A stretch of 64,000 nt of DNA from Burkholderiales bacterium (GTDB taxonomy: Bacteria > Pseudomonadota > Gammaproteobacteria > Burkholderiales > Burkholderiaceae_C). A program made the position numbers and the translations under genes. The notes under the pieces are model-generated. The model ran no database searches. It saw nothing but the letters and a program-made list of their open reading frames with translations, and was not told the origin of the DNA. Of this stretch, positions 1 to 10,037 are shown one piece after another (within the stretch, counting starts at the first letter, position 1; each line of letters opens with the position of its first letter). Location of the stretch: NCBI GenBank assembly GCA_021414305.1, contig JAIOOS010000029.1, positions 271,544 to 335,543 on the forward strand. Reading direction: 5' to 3'.

Positions 1-170
1 CCATCGACGCGCACAAGCTGCTGGTGCAGCTCAACGTCGCCGAGGCCGAGATCGAGAAACGCCGCGCCCGCTGGGTGGCGCCCAAGCCGCGCTACACCCG
101 CGGCGTGCTCGCCAAGTTCGCGAAGAACGCCTCGACGGCGAGCCGCGGAGCGGTGCTCGACGGCGACTAG
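1..170 (+). CDS. ilvD: Dihydroxy-acid dehydratase, C-terminal fragment
   Basis: Only the last 55 or so codons are inside the window, read from base 3 to the TAG at 168-170. The ending contains a run reading P-R-Y-T-R-G-V-L-A-K-F and then K-N-A-S-T-A-S-R-G-A-V, which is the conserved C-terminus of IlvD. The enzyme dehydrates dihydroxy-acids in valine, leucine and isoleucine biosynthesis and uses an Fe-S cluster. The cluster and most of the active site lie upstream of the window and cannot be checked. The next gene is convergent, 15 bases away. Confidence 0.9.
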   Translation, partial: IDAHKLLVQLNVAEAEIEKRRARWVAPKPRYTRGVLAKFAKNASTASRGAVLDGD

Positions 171-185
171 CGGCTGCTCGATCCG

Positions 186-458
186 CTACTTGCGTCCCTT
201 GCGCCTCGAGCGCGCATCCATGCCCAGCGCCACGAGGTTCTCCTGTCGCCGCGACTTCTTGCGGTCTTCCATCCGCTCCATCTCGCGCCGCTTGTTGAGG
301 CCCGACTTGTCGGAATAGATCCACCAGAGGATGGCGAACACGAACGGCACGCAGAACTTCCAGAGGTCGCCGAAGAACTCCCAGTTCCAGCGGCCCATCG
401 GACCGATCTCGGCGATGTTGAGACCGATCATCACGAGCCCGATGAGGACGAACAGCAT
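186..458 (-). CDS. TIGR04438-type Trp-rich small membrane protein
   Basis: 90 residues. An N-terminal hydrophobic segment (about residues 1-15) is followed by a second, Trp-rich one (about 23-47, with W-N-W and W-W). The rest is very basic (K-R-R-E-M-E-R-M-E-D-R-K-K-S-R-R). The layout and the A-E-I-G-P motif match a family of short Trp-rich proteins common in Burkholderiales. The function is unknown. It is probably an inner-membrane protein with a cytoplasmic basic tail. It lies convergent to ilvD and divergent from the cytochrome gene. Confidence 0.75.
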   Translation of the reverse strand: MLFVLIGLVMIGLNIAEIGPMGRWNWEFFGDLWKFCVPFVFAILWWIYSDKSGLNKRREMERMEDRKKSRRQENLVALGMDARSRRKGRK

Positions 459-576
459 GAACTTCTCCCGAGGGGACGCGTGCCGGCGGCCGCAGCCGCC
501 CGGTCAACGTACGGGCCGCGTCGCCGTTATGCTGATGGTATCCGAGCGGATTGCCGCTTGGCCCTCCAGGAACCGC

Positions 577-885
577 ATGAACCGCAACGCTCTCGCCACT
601 ATCGTGATCGCCTGCATGGCCGCCGCCCCGGCGTGGGCCAACCCGGAGCTGGCCCAGAAGAAGAACTGCATGGCCTGCCACGCGGTGGCCACCAAGGTGA
701 TCGGCCCCGCCTACAAGGACGTGGCCGCCAAGTACGCCGGCCAGGCCGACGCCGTCGCCAAGCTCTCGCAGAAGGTGATCAAGGGGGGCTCCGGCGTCTG
801 GGGCGCGGTGCCGATGCCTGCCAATCCGCAGGTGAACGAGGCCGAGGCGAAGCAGCTGGTGCAGTGGATCCTGACGACCAAGTGA
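577..885 (+). CDS. Small periplasmic c-type cytochrome (c551/c552-like)
   Basis: 102 residues. I chose the ATG at 577 because it opens a proper signal peptide (basic M-N-R-N, hydrophobic core, A-W-A cleavage near residue 21). A longer in-frame reading starting further upstream has no such feature. The heme-binding motif C-M-A-C-H is at residues 31-35, and a Met in V-P-M-P-A near residue 82 is the likely sixth heme ligand. The size and motif spacing fit class I cytochromes c551/c552, which carry electrons in the periplasm. The electron partner cannot be told from context. Confidence 0.85.
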   Translation: MNRNALATIVIACMAAAPAWANPELAQKKNCMACHAVATKVIGPAYKDVAAKYAGQADAVAKLSQKVIKGGSGVWGAVPMPANPQVNEAEAKQLVQWILTTK

Positions 886-907
886 GCCCGCGCCCGGGCC
901 GCCGCCT

Positions 908-3040
908 CTAGAGAATCGCCTCGCGCACCGCCGGTGCGAGCGCGAAGCGCTCGCCGTAGCGCGCCGCGAGGTCGTGGGCGCGGGCGAAGAAGCGCTCGCG
1001 GCCCTCGGAAGCGATGAACTGGATCGCGCCGCCGGTCCAGGCCGGAAAGCCGATGCCGAAGATCGAGCCGATATTGGCCTCGTGCGCGCTGGTCAGCACG
1101 CCCTCGGCGAGGCAGCGCGCGGTCTCGATCGACTGTCGGTAGAGAAAGCGCCGGCCGAGCAGCTCGATCTCCGCGCCCGCGGCGCCCGCCGGCGTCTCGA
1201 ACAGGGTCTTGAGCTGCGGCCACAGTCGCTTCGCCCCGCCCTGCGGGTAGTCGTAGAACCCGCCGCCGCCGGCCCGGCCCGGCCGCTTCAGCTCCTTGAC
1301 CATGCGCTCGACCAGCTTTTCGCCCGCCGAGAGCACGTGGCTCCTGCCTTCGGCGGCGAGGTCGGCCCGGGTCTGGTCCATCACGTGGACCGAGAGAGAA
1401 AGCGAGGTCTCGTCGAGCACCGCGAGCGGCCCGACCGGCATGCCGACCGCGAGCGCCGCATGCTCGATCAGCGGCGCCGGCACGCCCTCGGCGAGCATCG
1501 CCGCGCCTTCCATCACGAAGGTGCCGAACACCCGGCTGGTGAAGAAGCCGCGCGAGTCGTTGACGACGATCGGCGTCTTGCCAAGCGCGGTGACGTAGTC
1601 GTAGGCGCGGGCGATCGTCTCCTCGCTGGTCTGCTTGCCGCGGATGATCTCGACCAGCCGCATCTTGTGCACCGGCGAGAAGAAGTGCAGGCCGACGAAG
1701 CGCCCGGGCGAAGCGCTGGCCGCGGCCAGGCCGCTGATCGGCAGCGTGGAGGTGTTGGTGGCGAACACGCCGCCCGGCGCGAGCAGAGGCTCGGCCTCGC
1801 GCGTCACCTTCGCCTTCAGCTCGCGGTTCTCGTACACCGCCTCGATCAGCAGCTCGCAGCCGTCGAGCGCGCCCACTTCCGCCGCCGGCGTGATCAGGCC
1901 GAGCAGCTTCGCCTCCTTGAGCGGGTCCATCCTGCCCTTGGCGACCTGCGGTGCGGTGATCTTCCTCACCGCCGCCAGGCCGGCTTCGGCCTTCTCGATC
2001 GAGACGTCCTTCAGCACGCAGGCGATTCCGCGGGCCGCGTTGGCGTGGGCGATGCCCGCGCCCATCATGCCGGCACCGAGAACGCCGACCTTGCGCGGCT
2101 TCCACGCCGGGAACCCGGCCGGCCGCGACTTGCCGGACTTGATCGCGTTCAGGTCGAAGAAGAACGCCTGGATCATGTTCTTCGCCGTCTGCGAGACCAT
2201 GACCTTGGCGAGCTTCCTGCTCTCGATCCGGGTCGCGGTGTCGTAGTCGACGAGGGCGCCCTCGACCATGGTCTCGAGGATCGCCTCGGCGGCGGGGTAG
2301 AGATGGCGCGTCTTCTGCAGCAGCACCGCCGGCGCGACCGACAAGCCGGCGGCGATCTTCGGGCTCGAGGGCGCACCACCCGGCATCCGGTAGTCGCGCT
2401 CCTCCCACGGCTGCTTCGGCGCGGGATGCGCGGCGATCCAGGCGAGCGCCGCGGCGCGCAGCTCGTCGGCGTTGCTTGCCAGGGCTTCGACCCAGCCGAG
2501 TTCCACCGCCTCGCGCGGGCCGAACAGCTTGCCTTCGAGCAGGTAGGGCTGAGCCGCGAGGAGGCCGAGCTTGCGGACCGTCTTGGTGATGCCGGTGGCG
2601 CCGGGAATCAGCCCGAGCGTCACTTCCGGCGTGCCGAACTGGATCTTCGGATCGTCGAGCGCGAACCGGGCGTGGCCGATCAGCGCGACTTCCCAGCCGC
2701 CCCCCAGCGCCGTGCCGTTGAGCAGGGCGACGACCGGTGCGCCGAGCGTCTCGATGGCGCGGAAGCTTGCCTTCATCGCCTCGATCCTGGCAAAGCCCGG
2801 CGCCGCATCGGCGGCAGTGAGCGTCATCACGCTCTTCAGCGCCGCTCCGGCGAAAAAGGTCGATTTCGCCGAGGCGAGCAGCACGCCCTTGATCCGCTCC
2901 TTGTCGCGGCCGAGCTGCGCCGCGGCTTCGGCCAGGTCGGCCTGCCACTCGGGCGTCATCGTGTTGACGGGCGAGCCCGGCGCGTCGAACGTGATCGTGG
3001 CGATGCCGTCGGCATCGAGCTCGTAGCGGATCGTGTCCAT
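908..3040 (-). CDS. Bifunctional enoyl-CoA hydratase / 3-hydroxyacyl-CoA dehydrogenase (FadJ/FadB-like)
   Basis: 710 residues. A crotonase domain (about 1-200) carries the oxyanion region F-F-A-G-A-A-L-K and N-G-T-A-L-G-G-G. A Rossmann NAD domain follows, with G-V-L-G-A-G-M-M-G-A-G-I near residue 317, then the dehydrogenase catalytic region with G-L-H-F-F-S-P near 452 and a C-terminal helical domain. It catalyses hydration and NAD-dependent oxidation in beta-oxidation. The start codon at 3040 is 18 bases downstream of the thiolase stop, so the two genes form one leftward operon and supply consecutive steps. A longer upstream reading in this frame only covers the thiolase gene and was discarded. 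Confidence 0.92.
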   Translation of the reverse strand: MDTIRYELDADGIATITFDAPGSPVNTMTPEWQADLAEAAAQLGRDKERIKGVLLASAKSTFFAGAALKSVMTLTAADAAPGFARIEAMKASFRAIETLGAPVVALLNGTALGGGWEVALIGHARFALDDPKIQFGTPEVTLGLIPGATGITKTVRKLGLLAAQPYLLEGKLFGPREAVELGWVEALASNADELRAAALAWIAAHPAPKQPWEERDYRMPGGAPSSPKIAAGLSVAPAVLLQKTRHLYPAAEAILETMVEGALVDYDTATRIESRKLAKVMVSQTAKNMIQAFFFDLNAIKSGKSRPAGFPAWKPRKVGVLGAGMMGAGIAHANAARGIACVLKDVSIEKAEAGLAAVRKITAPQVAKGRMDPLKEAKLLGLITPAAEVGALDGCELLIEAVYENRELKAKVTREAEPLLAPGGVFATNTSTLPISGLAAASASPGRFVGLHFFSPVHKMRLVEIIRGKQTSEETIARAYDYVTALGKTPIVVNDSRGFFTSRVFGTFVMEGAAMLAEGVPAPLIEHAALAVGMPVGPLAVLDETSLSLSVHVMDQTRADLAAEGRSHVLSAGEKLVERMVKELKRPGRAGGGGFYDYPQGGAKRLWPQLKTLFETPAGAAGAEIELLGRRFLYRQSIETARCLAEGVLTSAHEANIGSIFGIGFPAWTGGAIQFIASEGRERFFARAHDLAARYGERFALAPAVREAIL

Positions 3041-3057
3041 CGTGCTTCCCGTTCGCC

Positions 3058-4263
3058 CTACAGCCGCTCGACGATGGTCGCGATGCCCATGCCGCCGCCG
3101 ACGCAGAGCGTCACCAGGCCGCGCTTGAGTTGCCGCCGCTCGAGCTCGTCGAGCAAGGTGCCGACGAGCATCGCGCCGGTGGCGCCGAGCGGATGGCCGA
3201 GGGCGATCGCGCCGCCGTTCACGTTGACCTTCTCGTGCGGGACGCCCAGCTCGCGCATGAAGCGCATCGGCACCGCGGCGAACGCCTCGTTCACCTCGAA
3301 CAGGTCGATGTCGTCGATCGCCAGGCCCGCCTTGGCGAGCGCCTTCCTCGTCGCCGGCATCGGCCCGGTGAGCATGATCGTCGGGTCGGCGCCGGAGAGC
3401 GCGGTGGCTACGATGCGGCCGCGCGGCGTCAGGCCCAGCTCCTTGCCCTTGGCCTCGCTGCCGATCAGCACCGCGGCGGCGCCGTCGACGATGCCCGAGG
3501 AGTTGCCCGCGGTGTGCACGTGCTCGATCCGCTCGACCTGCGGGTAGCGGGCCAGCGCCACCGCGTCGAAGCCCATCGCGCCGAGCTCGGCGAACGCGAC
3601 CTTGAGCGAGCCCAGGCCTTCGAGGGTGGTGCGCGGCTTGATGAACTCGTCGCGCTCGAGCAAGGTCAGGCCGATCTCGTCGTCGACGGCCAGCACCGAG
3701 CGGTCGAAGCGGCCGGCCGCCTGCGCCGCCGCGGCGCGCTGCTGCGACGTGAGGGCATAGCGGTCGACGTCGTCGCGGCCCCAGCCGGCCAGCGTGGCGA
3801 TCAGGTCGGCGCCGATGCCCTGCGGCACGAAGCCGATCGCGATGTTGGTGGCCGGATCCTGCGCCCAGGCGCCGCCGTCGGAGCCGATCGCCACCCGCGA
3901 CATGCTCTCCACGCCACCGGCCACGACCATGTCCTCCCAACCGCTCGCCACCTTCTGCGCCGCGATGTTCACCGCCTCGAGGCCCGAGGCGCAGAAACGG
4001 TTGATCTGCATGCCGGCGACCTTGACGTCCCAGCCGGCCTTGAGCGCCGCGGTCTTGGCGATCACCGAGCCCTGCTCGCCGACGGGCGAAACGACGCCCA
4101 TGACCACGTCGTCGAGCGCCGCCGGATCGAAGCCGTGGCGCTTCTGCAGCTTGACGAGCAAGCCCGCCAGCAGGTCCACCGGCTTCACCTCGTGCAGGCT
4201 GCCGTCCTTCTTGCCCTTGCCGCGCGGCGTGCGAACGGCGTCGAAAATCATCGCGTGCGTCAT
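3058..4263 (-). CDS. Acetyl-CoA C-acyltransferase (thiolase)
   Basis: 401 residues. The start at 4263 has a GGGAGA ribosome site, and M-T-H-A-M-I-F-D-A-V-R-T-P is a standard thiolase beginning; a longer version from 4278 or 4329 is less likely. The acylation Cys sits in N-R-F-C-A-S-G-L-E-A-V. The C-terminal motifs N-E-A-F-A and G-G-A-I-A-L-G-H-P-L-G-A-T-G are present, as is C-V-G-G-G-M-G near the end. The enzyme cleaves 3-ketoacyl-CoA in the cytoplasm. It heads the leftward operon with the hydratase/dehydrogenase and is divergent from the SDR gene, with a palindromic operator between them. Confidence 0.92.
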   Translation of the reverse strand: MTHAMIFDAVRTPRGKGKKDGSLHEVKPVDLLAGLLVKLQKRHGFDPAALDDVVMGVVSPVGEQGSVIAKTAALKAGWDVKVAGMQINRFCASGLEAVNIAAQKVASGWEDMVVAGGVESMSRVAIGSDGGAWAQDPATNIAIGFVPQGIGADLIATLAGWGRDDVDRYALTSQQRAAAAQAAGRFDRSVLAVDDEIGLTLLERDEFIKPRTTLEGLGSLKVAFAELGAMGFDAVALARYPQVERIEHVHTAGNSSGIVDGAAAVLIGSEAKGKELGLTPRGRIVATALSGADPTIMLTGPMPATRKALAKAGLAIDDIDLFEVNEAFAAVPMRFMRELGVPHEKVNVNGGAIALGHPLGATGAMLVGTLLDELERRQLKRGLVTLCVGGGMGIATIVERL

Positions 4264-4323
4264 GGTCGTCTCCCGCATTGACAGACCATTATCCGACTGG
4301 GCAAACTCGCCGTCATCCTTACC

Positions 4324-4339
4324 AAGCAAGCGCTTGGTT
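4324..4339. promoter_or_regulatory. Predicted TetR-family operator, thiolase/SDR divergent promoter
   Basis: AAGCAAGCGCTTGGTT contains the perfect palindrome CAAGCGCTTG. It fits the pattern A-n-CAAG-nn-CTTG-n-T that I recall for KstR2-type TetR regulators. Thirteen of its sixteen bases match the site at 20018-20033 in front of the local TetR gene. It lies 60 bases upstream of the thiolase start and 18 upstream of the SDR start. That binding occurs is inference. Confidence 0.6.
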
Positions 4340-4357
4340 GATCCCCTCCCCCGCCCG

Positions 4358-5244
<887 letters not shown>

Positions 5245-5245
<1 letters not shown>

Positions 5246-6858
5246 TGCCGGCACTGCTCCCGGCTCAGGACGGCGACGCCGATTCGCGGGCTGCGCAGCG
5301 TCAACACACGCTCGCGCTGATCGAGCGCTGGCGCGCCATCGAAACGCGCACGCGCGCGGCGAGCGCACGCGCGGGCCCGCTCTTCACGAAGCGCGGGCAG
5401 TTGCTGCCGCGCGAGCGGGTTGCCCGCCTGCTCGACCCGGGTGTCCCCTTCCTCGAGCTCTCCACCCTGGCGGGCTGGCTGCTCGACAGCGACGATGCCG
5501 AGAAGTCGGTGCCCGGCGGCGGCGTCATCGCCGGCATCGGCGTCGTCTCGGGCGTGCGCATCATGCTCGTCGCCGACGACGCCGGCATCGACGCCGGCGC
5601 GCTGCAGCCGATGGGCCTGGAAAAGCTGCAGCGGGCGCAGGCGATCGCGCTCGAGAACAAGCTGCCGTTCGTGCACCTGATCGAATCGGCGGGCGCCAAC
5701 CTGCTGCTCTACCGCGTCGAGCAGTTCATCCACGGCGGCAGCGCGTTCTACAACCTGGCGCGGCTCTCGGCCGCCGGCCTGCCGGTGATCGGCGTCGTGC
5801 ACGGCTCGTCGACCGCGGGCGGCGCGTACATGACCGGCCTCTCCGACCACGTGATCATGGTCCGCGGCCGCGGCCGCGCCTTCCTCGCCGGACCGCCGCT
5901 GCTCAAGGCCGCCACCGGCGAGATCGCCGACGACGAGGCGCTCGGCGGCGCCGACATGCACGCGAGCGTTTCCGGCCTCGTCGAGCACGTCGCCGACGAC
6001 GACGCGAGCGCGCTGGCCACGGCGCGCGAGCTGATCGCCTCGCTCGGCTGGCAGCCGCGCGCGAGCTGGCCCGACGGGCCCGAACCGCTGCTGCCCGCCG
6101 ACGACCTGCTCGCGCTGTTCGGCGCCGACATGAAAAAGCCGGTGGAGATGCGCCAGGTCATCGCCCGCGTCGCCGACCGGTCCGAGTTCCTCGAGTTCGG
6201 GGCCGACTACGGCCCGGCCACGGTCTGCGGCTACGCGGGCATCGCCGGCTTTCGCGTCGGCATCGTCACCAACAACGGCCCGCTCGATCCCGCCGGCAGC
6301 ACCAAGGTCACGCACTTCATCCAGAGCTGCGAGCAGGCGGGGCTGCCGATCGTCTGGCTGCAGAACACCACCGGCTTCATCGTCGGCACCGAGGCCGAGC
6401 GCGCCGGCATGATCAAGCACGGCTCCAAGCAGATCCAGGCGCTCTCCAACGCGACGGTGCCGCAGATCACGATCCAGTGCGGCGCCTCGTTCGGCGCCGG
6501 CAACTACGGCATGTGCGGGCGCGGCTTTCATCCGCGCTTCGTGTTCGCCTGGCCGACGGCGAAGACCGCGGTGATGGGCGCCGAGCAGGCCGCCGGCACG
6601 ATGGAGATCGTGATGCGCGAAGGCGCGGCGCGAAAGGGCGAGCCGGTCGACGAGGCCCGGCTCGCCGCCCTCAAGGCGAAGATCGTCGCCGGCTTCGAGC
6701 GCCAGAGCGATGCCTTCTACACCTCGGGCCGCCTCCTCGACGACGGCCTGATCGACCCGCGCGACACCCGCCGCGTGCTCGCGCTCTGCCTCGCCGTCTG
6801 CGACGAGGCGAAGCGGCGCACACTTCATCAGATGCAATTCGGCGTCGCCCGCCCCTAG
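5245..6858 (+). CDS. Acyl-CoA carboxylase, beta (carboxyltransferase) subunit, MCC/GCC type
   Basis: 537 residues, the usual length for methylcrotonyl- or geranyl-CoA carboxylase beta chains. Both crotonase-fold halves are present. The N half carries H-G-S-S-T-A-G-G-A-Y and F-L-A-G-P-P-L-L-K-A-A-T-G-E. The C half carries N-N-G-P-L-D, Q-N-T-T-G-F and G-A-S-F-G-A-G-N-Y-G-M. It moves carboxyl from biotin to an acyl-CoA and should pair with the alpha subunit at 8058. Translation is coupled to the SDR by a one-base stop/start overlap. Whether the substrate is methylcrotonyl-, geranyl- or another 3-methyl-enoyl-CoA cannot be settled by eye. Confidence 0.9.
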
Positions 6859-6883
6859 CACCGCCCTCCGCAGGAACAGACCC

Positions 6884-8038
6884 ATGCAGATCACCCACGA
6901 GCACGAAGAGATCGCCCGCACCCTGAAGCGCTTCATCGACGACGAGATCAATCCGCATGTCGACGCGTGGGAGGCCGCCGAGGAGTTTCCCGCGCACCAG
7001 GTCTTCAAGCGCCTCGGCGAGCTGGGCATGCTCGGCCTGACCAAGCCCGAGAAGTACGGCGGCATGGGGCTCGACTACTCGTACTCCGTGGTGATGGCCG
7101 AAGCACTCGGCCACATCAACTGCGGCGGCGTGCCGATGGCGATCGGCGTGCAGACCGACATGTGCACGCCGGCGCTGGCCCGCTTCGGCTCCGAGGCGCT
7201 GTGTCGGGAGTTCCTGGTGCCGGCGATCGCCGGCGATGCCGTCGGCTGCATCGGCGTCTCCGAGCCCGGCGCCGGCTCCGACGTGGCGAGCATCAAGACC
7301 ACCGCGAAGAAGGACGGCGGCGACTACGTCATCAACGGCGCCAAGATGTGGATCACCAACAGCCTGCAGGCAGACTGGATGTGCCTGCTCGCCAACACCT
7401 CGGAAGGCTCGGCGCACAAGAACAAGAGCCTGATCATGGTGCCGATGTCGACGCCCGGCGTCACCAAGGCGAAGAAGATCAGGAAGATCGGGATGATGTC
7501 GAGCGACACCGGCCTGATCCACTTCGACGACGTGCGCGTGCCGCAGACCAACCGCATCGGCGAGGAAGGCATGGGCTTCACCTACCAGATGATGCAGTTC
7601 CAGGAGGAGCGCCTCTGGGCGGCGGCGAATGCGATCGAGAGCCTCTCGCGCTGCATCCGCCTCACCGCCGACTACGCCCGCGAGCGGCAGATCTTCGGCA
7701 AGAGCGTGCTCGACCACCAGGTCGTCCACTACCGGCTCGCCGAGCTGAAGACCGAGGTCGAGGCACTGCGCGGACTGGTCTACATGGCGACCGAGAAGTA
7801 CGTCGCCGGCGCCGACGTCACCGAGTGGGCGTCGATGGCCAAGCTCAAGTCGTGCCGCCTCGGCCGCGAGGTGCCCGACGCCTGCATGCAGTACTGGGGC
7901 GGCATGGGCTACACCTGGGACAACCCGATCTCGCGCCACTACCGCGACGGCCGGCTCGGCTCGATCGCCGGGGGTGCCGACGAGGTGATGCTCGGCATCA
8001 TCGCCAAGTACATGCACACGCTGCCGGCGCGGGGTTGA
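6884..8038 (+). CDS. Acyl-CoA dehydrogenase (first copy)
   Basis: 384 residues. Typical ACAD blocks are G-C-I-G-V-S-E-P-G-A-G-S-D near residue 122, W-I-T-N-S near 152, R-Q-I-F-G-K and the C-terminal G-G-M-G-Y-T with R-H-Y-R-D-G. It is an FAD enzyme that introduces the alpha-beta double bond into an acyl-CoA and passes electrons to ETF. It sits between the two carboxylase subunits, as AtuD does in the atu cluster and as isovaleryl-CoA dehydrogenase does in liu clusters. An AGGAAC ribosome site precedes the ATG. Confidence 0.9.
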   Translation: MQITHEHEEIARTLKRFIDDEINPHVDAWEAAEEFPAHQVFKRLGELGMLGLTKPEKYGGMGLDYSYSVVMAEALGHINCGGVPMAIGVQTDMCTPALARFGSEALCREFLVPAIAGDAVGCIGVSEPGAGSDVASIKTTAKKDGGDYVINGAKMWITNSLQADWMCLLANTSEGSAHKNKSLIMVPMSTPGVTKAKKIRKIGMMSSDTGLIHFDDVRVPQTNRIGEEGMGFTYQMMQFQEERLWAAANAIESLSRCIRLTADYARERQIFGKSVLDHQVVHYRLAELKTEVEALRGLVYMATEKYVAGADVTEWASMAKLKSCRLGREVPDACMQYWGGMGYTWDNPISRHYRDGRLGSIAGGADEVMLGIIAKYMHTLPARG

Positions 8039-8057
8039 GCGAAGCGAAGGACCCGCG

Positions 8058-10037
8058 GTGCAGACCGTGTCGCCGCTCCTGATCGCCAATCGCGGCGAAA
8101 TCGCGGTCCGGATCGCGCGCAGCGCGCGCCGGCTCGGCGTCGAGTCGATCGCGGTCGCGTCCGACGCCGACCGGCATGCGCCCCACACCCGCGTCGCCGA
8201 CCGTGTGGTCGCGATCGGCGGCGAGCGCGCCGCCGACTCGTATCTGCGCATCGACCGGATCGTCGCCGCCGCCCTGTCTTCAGGCGCCGCCGCCGTGCAC
8301 CCGGGCTACGGCTTCCTGAGCGAGAGCGCGGCCTTCGCCGAAGCGGTCCAGGCCGCGGGCCTCGTCTGGGTCGGCCCGCCGCCGGCGGCGATGCGGGCGA
8401 TGGCCGACAAGTCCGAGGCGCGCCAGCGCATGGCCGCTTCGGGCGTGCCGGTGCTGCCGGGCTACGACGGCGCGGCGCAGGACCCGGAGCTGCTGCAGCG
8501 CGAAGCGGCGCGGATCGGCTTTCCGGTCATGGTCAAGGCCGCCGCCGGCGGCGGCGGGCGCGGCATGCGACTCGTGCAGGCCCAGGGCGATCTCGCCGCG
8601 GCGCTGGCCTCCGCCGCGGCCGAGGCCGGCGCCGCATTCGGCGATGCGCGGCTCCTGCTCGAGCGTGCGGTCACGGGCGCGCGCCACGTCGAGATCCAGG
8701 TGTTCGCAGACAGTCACGGCCAGGGCATTCACCTCGGCGAGCGCGACTGCTCGGTGCAGCGCCGGCACCAGAAGATCATCGAGGAGGCGCCCTCGCCTGC
8801 GGTCTCGCCGGCGCTGCGCCGCAGGATGGGCCATGCCGCGGTCGCGGTGGCGCGCGCGGTCGGCTACGTCGGCGCCGGCACGGTCGAGTTCCTGCTCGAG
8901 CCGGGCGGCGCGTTCTGGTTCATCGAGATGAACACCCGGCTGCAGGTCGAGCATGCGCTGACCGAGGCGCTGCTCGGCATCGACCTGGTCGAGTGGCAGC
9001 TGCGCATCGCCGCCGGCGAGGCCCTGCCCCTGGCGCAGCACGAAGCGCTCGCCCGCTACGAGGCCGGCGGCCACGCGATCGAGGCGCGCCTGTGCGCGGA
9101 GGATCCTGGCCAGGGCTACCTGCCGCAGTCGGGCCGGATCGTCCGCTGGTCGGCGCCGCCGGTGGTGCGCTGCGACCACGCCCTGGCCGCAGGCTGCGAG
9201 GTCAGCCCGTTCTACGACTCGATGCTCGGCAAGCTGATCGCCCATGCGCCAACCCGCGCCGCCGCGGTGGAGCAGCTCGCCGAAGCGCTCGATCGCACGG
9301 TCTGCCTCGGCGTCGCGACCAATCGCGCCTTTCTCGCCAGGGCCCTGCGCCATCCGGCCTTCGCCGCCGGCCAGGCGACGACCGGTTTCCTCGCCGAGCA
9401 CTTCCCGGACGACGCGTCGCGCCGCGACTCGGCGCCCTCCGGCCTGGAGGCGCTCGCGGCCGCCGCCTGCGCCCTGCTGCCGCGCGAGCACCTCCCCGCG
9501 CTCTGGAGCGGCTGGTCGTCGTCACCGGCCGTCGCGGCTGCAGTGCCGCTCACGGTCGCGGGCGAGCCGCGGCAGTGGGAGCTGAGCGGCACGCACGCCG
9601 CGCTCGTCGCCCGCCACGGCGAGACGACGCACCGGATCGCGGCGCTGACCGAGCGCCGGGGCAACGGCGCCGGCGGCGAGATCGACGCCTGGGTCGACGG
9701 TCGGCAGGTCCGCGCCACCTTCGGCCGCGACGGCGACGCGAGCTGGTGGCTCGCCGAAGGCGCCGAGATCGCCGTCGTCGACGCCCGCCTGCGAGGTCGC
9801 GCCGGCACCTCGGCGCGCGCCTCGGGCGACCTGATCGCGCCGATGCACGGCCGGGTCACCCAGGTGCTGGTTGGGCCCGGCCACGCGGTCGAGGCGGGCG
9901 CGCTGCTCGTCGTCATCGAGGCGATGAAGATGGAGCACCAGCTGCGCGCGCCGCGCGCCGGCATCGTCGGCGCCCTGCATGCGAAAGAGGGCGACCAGGT
10001 CGCGGCGCGGCAGTGCCTGGTGGAGATGCAGCCGTGA
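8058..10037 (+). CDS. Acyl-CoA carboxylase, alpha subunit (biotin carboxylase plus biotin carrier)
   Basis: 659 residues. The biotin carboxylase domain opens with L-L-I-A-N-R-G-E-I-A-V-R-I. It has the ATP-grasp glycine loop A-A-A-G-G-G-G-R-G-M and E-M-N-T-R-L-Q-V-E-H. The biotin carrier motif E-A-M-K-M-E-H lies near residue 625 at the C-terminus, with biotin on its central Lys. The start is GTG 8058, with GAAGGA a few bases upstream; GTG 8067 is an alternative. Domain order and length match LiuD/AtuF-type alpha chains. It partners the beta chain at 5245. Its stop overlaps the next gene's GTG start. Confidence 0.92.
   Translation: MQTVSPLLIANRGEIAVRIARSARRLGVESIAVASDADRHAPHTRVADRVVAIGGERAADSYLRIDRIVAAALSSGAAAVHPGYGFLSESAAFAEAVQAAGLVWVGPPPAAMRAMADKSEARQRMAASGVPVLPGYDGAAQDPELLQREAARIGFPVMVKAAAGGGGRGMRLVQAQGDLAAALASAAAEAGAAFGDARLLLERAVTGARHVEIQVFADSHGQGIHLGERDCSVQRRHQKIIEEAPSPAVSPALRRRMGHAAVAVARAVGYVGAGTVEFLLEPGGAFWFIEMNTRLQVEHALTEALLGIDLVEWQLRIAAGEALPLAQHEALARYEAGGHAIEARLCAEDPGQGYLPQSGRIVRWSAPPVVRCDHALAAGCEVSPFYDSMLGKLIAHAPTRAAAVEQLAEALDRTVCLGVATNRAFLARALRHPAFAAGQATTGFLAEHFPDDASRRDSAPSGLEALAAAACALLPREHLPALWSGWSSSPAVAAAVPLTVAGEPRQWELSGTHAALVARHGETTHRIAALTERRGNGAGGEIDAWVDGRQVRATFGRDGDASWWLAEGAEIAVVDARLRGRAGTSARASGDLIAPMHGRVTQVLVGPGHAVEAGALLVVIEAMKMEHQLRAPRAGIVGALHAKEGDQVAARQCLVEMQP

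Noticed and set aside
974..3547. 857-codon open frame on the plus strand
   Set aside because: It lies antisense to the hydratase/dehydrogenase and thiolase genes. Its product is the Arg/His/Leu-rich mixture expected from the reverse of high-GC coding DNA, with no domain.
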